From Streptomyces hayashii (GTDB lineage Bacteria; Actinomycetota; Actinomycetes; Streptomycetales; Streptomycetaceae), in assembly GCF_024539815.1 (NCBI RefSeq), contig NZ_JAHHIU010000136.1, positions 1-38,275 of the forward strand: DNA of 38,275 bases. The letters run 5' to 3'. Within the stretch, counting starts at the first letter, position 1, and each line of letters starts with the position of its first letter. A model generated the notes under the pieces. The model did no database searches and had not been told where the DNA came from. It worked only from the letters and a program-made list of their open reading frames with translations. Below, in pieces: positions 18,817-24,994 of the stretch. Both the position numbers and the translations under genes were made by a program.

Positions 18817-19656
18817 TCAGCGGTCGGGGTTTTGACGCCTGAGGAACTCCCGGGCTCCGCGAAGGCGGATGGCCAGGCGCTTTTGGGTGGCGCGGCTGTC
18901 GAGCTGAACACAAAGTCCGCCGGGGAGGCCGCTGTCGGCACGTCGACCGGCCGGAAGCAGCGATGCGTCAAGGCCATCCCGCTGCGCAATGAGGGTGCCC
19001 AGCTCGTGACGGCTCAGGGCGTCCGGGCCGGCGAGGTGGAAGACGCCGGCAGCGTCGGAGCGGGTGATCTCCCACAGGGCGGCGGCCAGGTCCGTCACGT
19101 GGACGGGGCAGCGGATGTCGTCGGTGAACAAGGCACCCCGCCGGGTGCCGTCGGCCAGCGCGTGCACCAGCCGCTCGTGCTCGGAGTGGCCGTTGCCGAT
19201 GATCAGGGAGGTGCGGGCGACGGCCGCGTCGGGGCACAGGAGGCGTACTGCGGTCTCGGCTGCCGCCTTGCCGGCCCCGTACGGGGTGAGCGGGTCCGGA
19301 AGACAGGACTCGTCATAGCGGTCGCGGCCCGTGCCGGAGAAAACGGCGTCGCTGGAGACGTGTACCAGGCGGATACCGCGCTCCGCCGCGGTCAGGGCGA
19401 GGCGGATGCCGCCTTCGGCGGTGATAGTCCAGTCCGCTCCGCCGCTCGTCACGTTGATCACCGCGTCCGGAGCCACCGTGGTGAGCACCTCCTCCAGGTG
19501 GAGGGGATCGCGAAGGTCGAGATGGTGCCATGCCGCCCTGTCGTAGTCGCCGGGGCGGGAATGGTACGTGGCGACCGGGTGGCGGCCCGCGGATACCGCC
19601 TGGCGTACTAGCTCGGCCCCCAGGAAGCCGCTGCCGCCGATGATCAGCACAGTCAT
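18817..19656 (-). CDS. RmlD-like NAD(P)-dependent sugar reductase (SDR superfamily)
   Basis: A complete 279-residue extended SDR. The dinucleotide motif GGSGFLG is at residues 7-13, the active-site triad is represented by VSSDAVF (Ser) and YGAGK (Tyr-x3-Lys), and FTDDIRCPVHVTDLA and GVFHLAGPDALSRHE match the RmlD_sub_bind family (dTDP-4-dehydrorhamnose reductase and relatives). The family reduces 4-keto sugars on nucleotide carriers; dTDP-rhamnose is not implied, since RmlA/B/C are absent. ATG at 19656. It is one of two full-length genes in this block; the neighbouring sugar-nucleotide-like genes downstream are decayed, so its pathway is probably no longer complete. Confidence 0.78.
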   Translation of the reverse strand: MTVLIIGGSGFLGAELVRQAVSAGRHPVATYHSRPGDYDRAAWHHLDLRDPLHLEEVLTTVAPDAVINVTSGGADWTITAEGGIRLALTAAERGIRLVHVSSDAVFSGTGRDRYDESCLPDPLTPYGAGKAAAETAVRLLCPDAAVARTSLIIGNGHSEHERLVHALADGTRRGALFTDDIRCPVHVTDLAAALWEITRSDAAGVFHLAGPDALSRHELGTLIAQRDGLDASLLPAGRRADSGLPGGLCVQLDSRATQKRLAIRLRGAREFLRRQNPDR

Positions 19657-19808
19657 GCCGCCTCACGCTACGGGCGAGCGCCACCGCCCAGAGCCGCTTC
19701 AGCAGAACTCGCGCGTCCCCTGGAGACGGTCGCGGTGTTCAAGCGGACCCTCATGTGACGAGGCCCTGATTCTGTACGCGGTATGACTGGCAGGTGGGTG
19801 GGGCGGTG

Positions 19809-20702
19809 TCAGAAGGCCATGCGCGTGTCGCTTCGTGGGTCCCCGGTTACCAGATGTTCGTCGTAGAGCCCGTTCTGTGCCGAACGGCGCCAGGGCCGGG
19901 CGTAACGGAGGGCCACGTCGATGTCCGGGTCGGTCGAGTCGAGGTCGATGTCCGCGACCACGAGAGCGGGTTGCCCGTCGGCGGGGCATTGCGCCAACCA
20001 CCGGCCGCCGGGTGCCACGATCCCGGACGGCACCGTAGCGCTGTACTGGGCTGGGATGGAGTAGCCGAGCCAGTAGTTGTAGAGCGTTCCGTAGGCCTGG
20101 GCGACCCGCGCCCGCGGCGCGTCGTCGACCATCACGGAGAGCAGGACGCAGTCGACGTCCAAGCGTTCGTATTCGGCGAAGAGCGGCGGGAAGTTCGCCT
20201 CGACGCACAGCGCACAGCCGATGCGAATGCCGTCCACCTCAAAGACCACGGGGTCACGCCCCGGGGTGTACAGGTAGGAGACCTCGGTGTGCGACAGGAA
20301 GCGCTTGTCATATCGCGCGACCAGCTCGCCACGGTCTGAGACGATGAACAGGCTGTTGTGGGGCCGGTTCGGGGGTGTGAGCGGGTGGATCGACCCGAAC
20401 GCCGTCCACAGCCGCAGTTCCCCCGCCAGCGCAGCGATCGACTCGGCCTCTTCGCGCAGGACGTCCCAAGCGGCACGGCTCCAGTCGGCCGGGGTCAAGC
20501 CGCCGTCCGGGGCGGCCGCCATCACGTGCTTGCTCGGGTAGGTGATCGCCCCCTTAGGGAACTGCACCAGGCGCGCGCCCGCGCCGACGGCCTCAGCCAT
20601 CAGGGCCCGGATCTCCTCCCCGGCCGCTCGCAGCGCGCCTCGGTCGGTGGGATCCTCCGGCACAGTGCTCTGCGCGACAGCCAGCCGCAACGTCCTCGCC
20701 AT
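19809..20702 (-). CDS. Carbon-nitrogen hydrolase (nitrilase fold), catalytic Glu replaced by Lys
   Basis: A 297-residue nitrilase-superfamily protein beginning RTLRLAVAQSTV. The Lys and Cys of the catalytic triad are present: YDKRFLSHTE and IGCALCVEANFP. The first triad residue is normally the Glu of the 'FPE' motif; here the segment reads RLVQFPKGAITYP, with Lys encoded by AAG (a single G-to-A change from GAG), so hydrolysis of amides or nitriles is probably lost. The rest of the fold looks intact (DIDLDSTDPDID near the end). ATG 20702 has a GGAG about 20 bp upstream, farther than ideal. The 152-bp gap to the reductase is larger than in the main operon. Substrate unknown; it may be a dead or drifting gene. 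Confidence 0.78.
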   Translation of the reverse strand: MARTLRLAVAQSTVPEDPTDRGALRAAGEEIRALMAEAVGAGARLVQFPKGAITYPSKHVMAAAPDGGLTPADWSRAAWDVLREEAESIAALAGELRLWTAFGSIHPLTPPNRPHNSLFIVSDRGELVARYDKRFLSHTEVSYLYTPGRDPVVFEVDGIRIGCALCVEANFPPLFAEYERLDVDCVLLSVMVDDAPRARVAQAYGTLYNYWLGYSIPAQYSATVPSGIVAPGGRWLAQCPADGQPALVVADIDLDSTDPDIDVALRYARPWRRSAQNGLYDEHLVTGDPRSDTRMAF

Positions 20703-20920
20703 GACGTGGACGCTATGGCATCTCCACCGCCGTGGCGTGAAGCTCCGGCCGGCCCGGCCGGATCCGCGCAGTTCCTGTCCGGTTCGCTGGCTGTGACCGG
20801 TGAACTGGCACGCCGACCGCAGTGAGGGTCGGCCCACGTCCAGACCGTGACCATGTGCCTCGTCGACCTTCGGCGCCCCGTTCCACACAAAGTCCCGGCC
20901 GTAGGTCCGGCCTTCTGGTC

Positions 20921-20959
20921 CGGAGCGGCGCCGGTGGTGCCGCCGGGGTACTCGATGCC
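20921..20959 (-). pseudogene. Possible second MurB scrap
   Basis: The - strand reads GIEYPGGTTGAAP and then DQKAGPTAG. The MurB-like pseudogene at 17.2-17.3 kb reads GIEYLGGIPGTTGAAPVQN and then TGAYG. The DNA also matches locally (GTACTCGAT and a GCGGC-CCGGT-GTGCCG pattern on the + strand), with a short deletion. Only about 13 residues support this, so it may be chance. Confidence 0.3.
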
Positions 20960-21214
20960 GGCAGGTCGTCGTGGACTTGGTGTAGATGACGAGGCAGTCC
21001 AGGGGACGGCCAGCGGCAACGTCGATCTTCAAGTTCTCGCGAACGGATCGCCGCCGTCGGCTGACGCGCACCTACGGAGGCCCGGGCGGGTCAGACGTCC
21101 GGTGGGCGGCCGGCCCGTGTCAGTCGCCACACCGTGCACCAGGACATCGCCCGCCGCTCCCCCCGCACCCCCACAAAGCCCCTCGGCGAACCCCCGCAAC
21201 AGGGCGCGACCACA

Positions 21215-21229
21215 TAGACCCCAAAGGTC
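21215..21229. promoter_or_regulatory. Palindromic site shared with the main operon promoter
   Basis: TAGACCCCAAAGGTC differs by one base from TAGACCCCAAGGGTC at 1173-1187, upstream of the ABC-led operon. Both contain an inverted GACC...GGTC. Two near-identical 15-mers in non-coding DNA 20 kb apart in the same element suggest a shared DNA-binding protein. Function is inferred only. Confidence 0.3.
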
Positions 21230-21381
21230 ACTCCACGGCGCGCCGTGCCCACCAGCATGCGACCGAGGCTCACATGCATGGCGAGCTACAGAGATTCGGG
21301 AGCCGAGGGATTCAACAGGATGCCAATAGTGATCGACTGAGCGAGTGAGTAGCGACTCGCCCCGAAGGACAGAAGATCTGA

Positions 21382-21411
21382 TTGACGAGTCGATAAGTCA
21401 GTCGTTAGGCT
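21382..21411 (+). promoter_or_regulatory. Candidate promoter of the xis/int region
   Basis: TTGACG (21382-21387), an 18-bp spacer and TAGGCT (21406-21411) fit the HrdB-type vegetative consensus well. The following ~240 bp before xis have no other gene. A second, weaker TTGACA lies at 21459-21464 with CGACAT 17 bp later. GAGTCG/CGACTC elements overlap and flank the promoter. Confidence 0.5.
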
Positions 21412-21651
21412 TTCAGAGTGAGCCTTGATAGGCGAACCGGAGCACCACCCATGAGGACTTGACACACACCGGGAACCGACTCGACATCATCGCTGCAGTA
21501 CAGCGTCGGCAGTGCCGCAGCTGAGGGTGCGCTCCGCGCTGACACGTGAGGACCAGCCGTCTAAAAGTTCGTACGAGTTCCTGCGCTCGCTTCATGCCCG
21601 GGTGCCTCCCATCTGACGCAGCACCCCAACAGCCCAAACGGAAGAGGTGCC

Positions 21652-22008
21652 ATGACTAGCCCCGAAACGAACCGCACCGGCGCCGAGCGCAAGGCCATGA
21701 TCGATGCGGCCATGCGGGCCCTTGAGCAGGGCGAGGTGACGCTCGACCCAGGGGAGGCGGCCCGCGTCATCGGCTGCGGCGAGAGGTGGCTACGAGATGG
21801 GGCCAACCAGCGCGGCTTCCCTCACCACCGCTTCGGCAAATTTCTGCGGTTCAGCCTCCAGGACTGCCGCGAAATCCGGGAGATTCATCACAAGATGACC
21901 CGACCGTCGGCACTGGCCAAGGCCCGCCGCCGCAAGGCCACTCCACGTAAGTCCACTGGCAGCGGCCCGGCTACGCCGTCCACCGTCCGGTTCAAGCCCG
22001 CCGCGTGA
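21652..22008 (+). CDS. Excisionase-like helix-turn-helix protein
   Basis: A 118-residue basic protein. Residues ~28-80 (VTLDPGEAARVIGCGERWLR, then HHRFGKFLRFSLQDCREIRE) form a winged-helix domain of the MerR/excisionase type: an HTH followed by the 'R.G..LRF...D' wing. The ~40-residue tail is rich in Lys, Arg, Ser and Pro. Such proteins bend DNA at att sites and turn the recombinase toward excision, and may also control transcription. ATG 21652 follows GAAGAGG. It lies 367 bp upstream of the integrase gene on the same strand; a terminator-like hairpin between them suggests separate control of the two genes. Confidence 0.75.
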   Translation: MTSPETNRTGAERKAMIDAAMRALEQGEVTLDPGEAARVIGCGERWLRDGANQRGFPHHRFGKFLRFSLQDCREIREIHHKMTRPSALAKARRRKATPRKSTGSGPATPSTVRFKPAA

Positions 22009-22375
22009 GGCGATCCGTAAGGGTATGCCGCGACCTGCAGCCTCACCCCCACTTACTTCTCCCAGACGAAGGAGCGCATAGGTCGGCTCGCTCCGCCGGA
22101 CCCGCCCTGACGTGAGAAAACTCCCGGACCAGGGCGGGTTTTCCCATGCCCGGCAACCTGTGCGCCACCCCCACGCGGCTTGTGTGACCCATCAAGTGGT
22201 GGTGTGTCCGTTGCGGACGGTGCGAGTCGCGGGGGTATCCAGGCCGTTCCACGCCAGGCGCCGTGCCGCGTCCAAAAGGTGCATGCCTGATCCTCGCAGT
22301 CCCACACCCCGCGACACTTCTGCCTCATTTAGCTGTCCGAGCTCTGCCCCTACCGCCCAGAAAGAAAGACACCTG
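22009..22375. other. xis-int intergenic region
   Basis: No gene is supported. It contains the hairpin at 22101-22138, and the remainder carries stop-poor but low-quality frames. This is where an integrase promoter would be expected, but no clear -35/-10 was recognised. Confidence 0.35.
22101..22142 (+). terminator. Rho-independent-type terminator between xis and int
   Basis: CCCGCCCTG (22101-22109) pairs perfectly with CAGGGCGGG (22130-22138) across a 20-base loop and is followed by TTTT. This is the best classical terminator in the window. Read on the + strand it lies after xis and 234 bp before the integrase start. Confidence 0.65.
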
Positions 22376-23776
22376 ATGCCCTACATCGAGTGGCGCGGCA
22401 ACTTCTGCCGCGTCCGCTGGAACACCGGCAAGAAGAACGACAAAGGCCGGTGGATCTTCGACAGCAAGGGCGGCTTCGACACCGAAGAAGAAGCCCTCGA
22501 GTACGGCTTGGACCGTGAGTCGGACATCCGCAACGACCGGTACATCAGCCGTCGCGACGGCGCGGTCCTCATGACCGAATACGTCAAGACGTGGCAGCAG
22601 ACTCTCGATGTCGGCCACCTCCGTAAGAGGAACATCGAGTCCATCGTCCGGCTCTACATCGAGCCGCGCTGGGGCGAGATGGCCGTTGCCGACATCAAGC
22701 CATCTCTGTGCCGGGCTTGGGAGATCTGGCTGAAGGAGCAGGACCACATCGGCTACCGCTACCGCGGCGAGATCCTGCTCATTTTCAGCATGATGATGGA
22801 CGACGCCGTCGATGACGGTCTCCGGCAGACGTCGCCCGTACAGAAGAAGAAGCGGCGGCGCGGCAAGTACAAGAAGAAGCCGCGCGAGCGGAAGCGCAAC
22901 CTGCGCATCGAGGACGTCCACCAGCTCGCCTGCAACGCCCTCTCGTTCTGGGGGTTCCCTGGCTACGTGTACGTGTGGACGTTTGCCATGACCGGCATGC
23001 GGCCCGCTGAGTTGTACGGGCTGCGCCCCGAGTACTGCCACCCCAACTGGCCTGCCTCCGACCCATTGGACGATCCCGACGAGGAGGACCGCGAGGACCG
23101 GCACGCCGAAGACCTGGAACGGTACGGCCCCGACCTCATGCCGGCCATCCGCGTGCAGTGGCAGCATCAGCGCCTTGAAGGAACAGGAAAGCCCGGCCTG
23201 TACGTACCGAAGTACGAGAGCCGGCGCACACTCGTCGTGCCGCCGTTCCTGGCCGAGCTGCTGGAGATGCTGCTCGCAGGCCGCGAGCCCGAGTGGGTTT
23301 TTACCTCAATCAATGACGGCCCGCTCATCAACGCGAACTTCCCCTACCACTACTGGAGGAAGTTCGCTGACGGGCGCGACGCCAGGGAGGAATTCGAGCG
23401 GGTACGGCTCGGGCAGAAGCAGACCGTCGACTCGCGGCGTCCCCTGCCGGAGTTGCCGGCCGTGGAGCGCTGGAAGAGCAAGCGGCAGTACCTGATGCGT
23501 CACGGACACAAGGAGTGGATCGATGAGGACGGCCACAGCCGCGTCGCCACTGAATCCCGGATGGGCCACGAGCTGGCGGGTGTCGAGGGGTTGTACTCCA
23601 ACGTGACACCGGCAATGGAGAAGGCCATCATGGAGACGCTGCAGGCGCGGTGGGAGAACTTCGTGCTCACACTCCCCGAGGGGTGGGAGCCGCCCCCGTC
23701 TCCCAGTCCTCTCCCAGTTGATCTTTCGGGCTGGATGGCGTTGCAGGTCAAGACCGCCAAGGCTAAGTGGTCATAG
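22376..23776 (+). CDS. Tyrosine recombinase (integrase)
   Basis: A 466-residue site-specific recombinase. Residues ~1-60 are an arm-binding-like domain (WRGNFCRVRW), ~65-150 a core-binding SAM-like domain, and ~180-440 the catalytic domain. Active-site residues visible are Arg in AMTGMRPAELYGL, Arg/His in QYLMRHGHKEW (the H-x-x-R box in variant form), His in RMGHELAG, and the nucleophile Tyr in GLYSNVTPAM. Start: ATG 22376, because IEWRGNF is the usual N terminus; the ribosome site (GAAAGAAAGA) is weak. The stop is 8 bp before the first codon of the displaced uppP tail, so the crossover site lies at or just past the gene end. It should catalyse integration and excision of this element. Confidence 0.88.
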   Translation: MPYIEWRGNFCRVRWNTGKKNDKGRWIFDSKGGFDTEEEALEYGLDRESDIRNDRYISRRDGAVLMTEYVKTWQQTLDVGHLRKRNIESIVRLYIEPRWGEMAVADIKPSLCRAWEIWLKEQDHIGYRYRGEILLIFSMMMDDAVDDGLRQTSPVQKKKRRRGKYKKKPRERKRNLRIEDVHQLACNALSFWGFPGYVYVWTFAMTGMRPAELYGLRPEYCHPNWPASDPLDDPDEEDREDRHAEDLERYGPDLMPAIRVQWQHQRLEGTGKPGLYVPKYESRRTLVVPPFLAELLEMLLAGREPEWVFTSINDGPLINANFPYHYWRKFADGRDAREEFERVRLGQKQTVDSRRPLPELPAVERWKSKRQYLMRHGHKEWIDEDGHSRVATESRMGHELAGVEGLYSNVTPAMEKAIMETLQARWENFVLTLPEGWEPPPSPSPLPVDLSGWMALQVKTAKAKWS

Positions 23777-23800
23777 GTTTGTTCATGAAGTTCATCAGCA
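23765..23800. other. Predicted attachment junction (right end)
   Basis: Coding sequence switches here from integrase (stop at 23774-23776) to the in-frame uppP tail (from about 23782). The recombination core should fall in this interval or slightly to its right, within uppP codons. The matching copy at the left end is outside the window, so the exact repeat cannot be read. Confidence 0.5.
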
Positions 23801-23910
23801 CCAAGTCGTTCATGCCGTTCGTCTACTACCGCGTCGTCCTCGGCATCGTGATCATCGCCCTGGTCGCGACGGGCGCGCTGAGCCCGCACGCGGCGGAGTC
23901 GGCCGGCTGA
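23782..23910 (+). pseudogene. uppP: 3' end of undecaprenyl-diphosphatase gene (uppP/bacA) displaced by the element
   Basis: The last ~42 residues of UppP: FMKFISTKSFMPFVYYR, then a final membrane helix (VVLGIVIIALVATGAL) and a short tail ending at TGA 23908-23910. In UppP this is the cytoplasmic loop and last transmembrane helix of an ~270-residue membrane enzyme that recycles undecaprenyl pyrophosphate for cell-wall synthesis. Nothing upstream encodes the rest; the integrase gene ends directly before it. The normal 5' part must be at the left end of the element, where the element would need to supply an equivalent 3' end to keep the protein intact. The ATG at 23785 is an internal Met, not a true start. 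Confidence 0.75.
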
Positions 23911-23922
23911 GGCCCCCGGCGA

Positions 23923-23940
23923 CGGCCCCACGGCGGGCCG
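23923..23940 (+). terminator. Possible uppP terminator hairpin
   Basis: CGGCCC-CACGGC-GGGCCG begins 13 bp after the uppP stop: a 6-bp perfect stem with a 6-base loop and no U tract. Weak but well placed. The rest of 23911-24090 shows no gene. Confidence 0.3.
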
Positions 23941-24078
23941 CCCCGCACCCGTCCGGGCCGGGACGCCCCAACCCGCGGCCCAGGACGCGCAGTTGACCGG
24001 CCGGCCGACCGATCGACCGTGACCGACCCCATAGTCTCGCGCGTAGCCGTCCGGTAGCGCAGTGTCAGTGCTTGCGCC

Positions 24079-24091
24079 TACGCTTGGCGCA
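24079..24091 (+). promoter_or_regulatory. Candidate -10 of a leaderless transcript
   Basis: TACGCT (24079-24084) ends six bases before the ATG at 24091, the spacing expected when transcription starts at the start codon. The small gene has no ribosome site, which agrees with leaderless translation. No good -35 is visible. Confidence 0.3.
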
Positions 24092-24270
24092 TGTCCCCCC
24101 ACTCTGTCGCCTCTGGTTCCGTGCGGTCCGCTGCCGAGTTGAACGAGCGGATCCGCGCCCTCTGGCAGCGCGCGGGCGGGTCGCTGTCGGCCCAGGAGCG
24201 CGCCGAGTACGAACTGCTGGTGGTGGAGTGGGCCGCGGCGATCCGCGGCGAGGTGGTCGCGGCGGCCTGA
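24091..24270 (+). CDS. Small hypothetical protein, 59 residues
   Basis: A 59-residue, acidic-to-neutral helical protein (AELNERIRALWQRAGGSLSA, then EYELLVVEWAAAI). G/C-biased third positions and a clean start and stop support it as a real gene. No signal peptide, membrane helix or known motif is seen. It lies between uppP and the SnoaL-like gene in the chromosomal part. The function is unknown. There is no ribosome-binding site; see the adjacent leaderless promoter candidate. Confidence 0.55.
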   Translation: MSPHSVASGSVRSAAELNERIRALWQRAGGSLSAQERAEYELLVVEWAAAIRGEVVAAA

Positions 24271-24326
24271 CGCGTTCACCCGCCCGGGACGCCGATCGCC
24301 GCAAAGACCTTGGCTGCGCACCCGCC

Positions 24327-24812
24327 ATGCCCAACACTCGGGCCATGACGCAGCGTGTGGAGCTCGCCGCCGTGATGGACCGGCTGGCCGTCGACGGACT
24401 GATCACCGACTACGCCGTGGCCGTGGACGACGGGGACTGGACGGCGTACCGACAACTGTTCACAGCCGACGGGCGCGCGGACTACCGGTCCGCCGGCGGC
24501 ATCGAGGGCGAGGCCGGGAACGTCGCCTCCTGGCTCGCGGAGACCATGCGGTTGTTCGCGATGCGACAGCACCTCATCGTCAACCGCCGGGTGCGCTTCG
24601 GGGTCCTGGATCAGGACACGGGCGACACCGCACAGGTGCAGGCCGACTACGTCAACCCCATGCGGCTCGCCGACGAGCGGGACGGCGCCCGGGCCGAGGC
24701 GCCCGACTTCGTCTGCGGCGGCCGGTACTCCTTCGGTCTGCTGCGCACACAGGACGGCTGGCGGGTGCGCGAGGTGGTGGTACGGGAGCTGTGGCGGCGG
24801 CTGCCCCGCTGA
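24327..24812 (+). CDS. SnoaL-like/NTF2-fold protein
   Basis: A 161-residue protein of the SnoaL_4/NTF2-like cone fold. The N-terminal helix (LAVDGLITDYAVAVDDGDW) is followed by YRQLFTADGRADYRSAGG, the signature of this family, then strands ending in GRYSFGLLRTQDGWRVREV. Such domains act as cyclases, hydrolases, dehydratase-like enzymes (ring-hydroxylating dioxygenase beta or scytalone dehydratase type) or simple ligand binders; the substrate cannot be inferred. ATG 24327 or 24345 are both possible; neither has a clear ribosome site. Two short repeats follow its stop. Confidence 0.72.
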   Translation: MPNTRAMTQRVELAAVMDRLAVDGLITDYAVAVDDGDWTAYRQLFTADGRADYRSAGGIEGEAGNVASWLAETMRLFAMRQHLIVNRRVRFGVLDQDTGDTAQVQADYVNPMRLADERDGARAEAPDFVCGGRYSFGLLRTQDGWRVREVVVRELWRRLPR

Positions 24813-24899
24813 CGGCGGTCTCCCGACTGGCGGAACCCTCCCCGCTGACGGCATTTTCGGCTCAGGGCGTCTCCGGCTGACGGCGTCCTCCAGCTGACG
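24804..24899. repeat. Four dispersed copies of a GCTGACGGC element
   Basis: CCCCGCTGACGGC occurs exactly at 24804-24816 (spanning the SnoaL stop codon) and 24840-24852. GCTGACGGC recurs at 24876-24884 and GCTGACG at 24893-24899. Spacings are 36, about 32 and 17 bp. The block ends about 95 bp before lnt and could have arisen by slippage of the gene's end. Confidence 0.5.
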
Positions 24900-24994
24900 C
24901 GGACGGCGCTCGAAGCCGGGCGGGAACACGCCCTGTCGGAGATCTTCGGCGACGCGCACACTGAAGCGACCCAAGCCGGGTAGGGAGGTGTCGT

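Larger units (their letters stand above)
20703..21651. other. 949-bp gap before the excisionase gene
   Basis: No intact gene. 20703-21070 on the - strand looks like scrambled coding DNA, including a MurB-like scrap at 20921-20959. 21070-21330 is Pro/Ala-coding-like but broken by stops and includes the palindromic site at 21215-21229. 21330-21490 is lower in GC, has repeated CGACTC/GAGTCG elements and the likely xis promoter. 21490-21651 is an apparent untranslated leader of xis. Confidence 0.4.

Noticed and set aside
23700..24100. tRNA gene as the integration target
   Set aside because: I looked for a T-loop/acceptor pattern near the integrase end and found none; the flanking sequence is coding and matches UppP.
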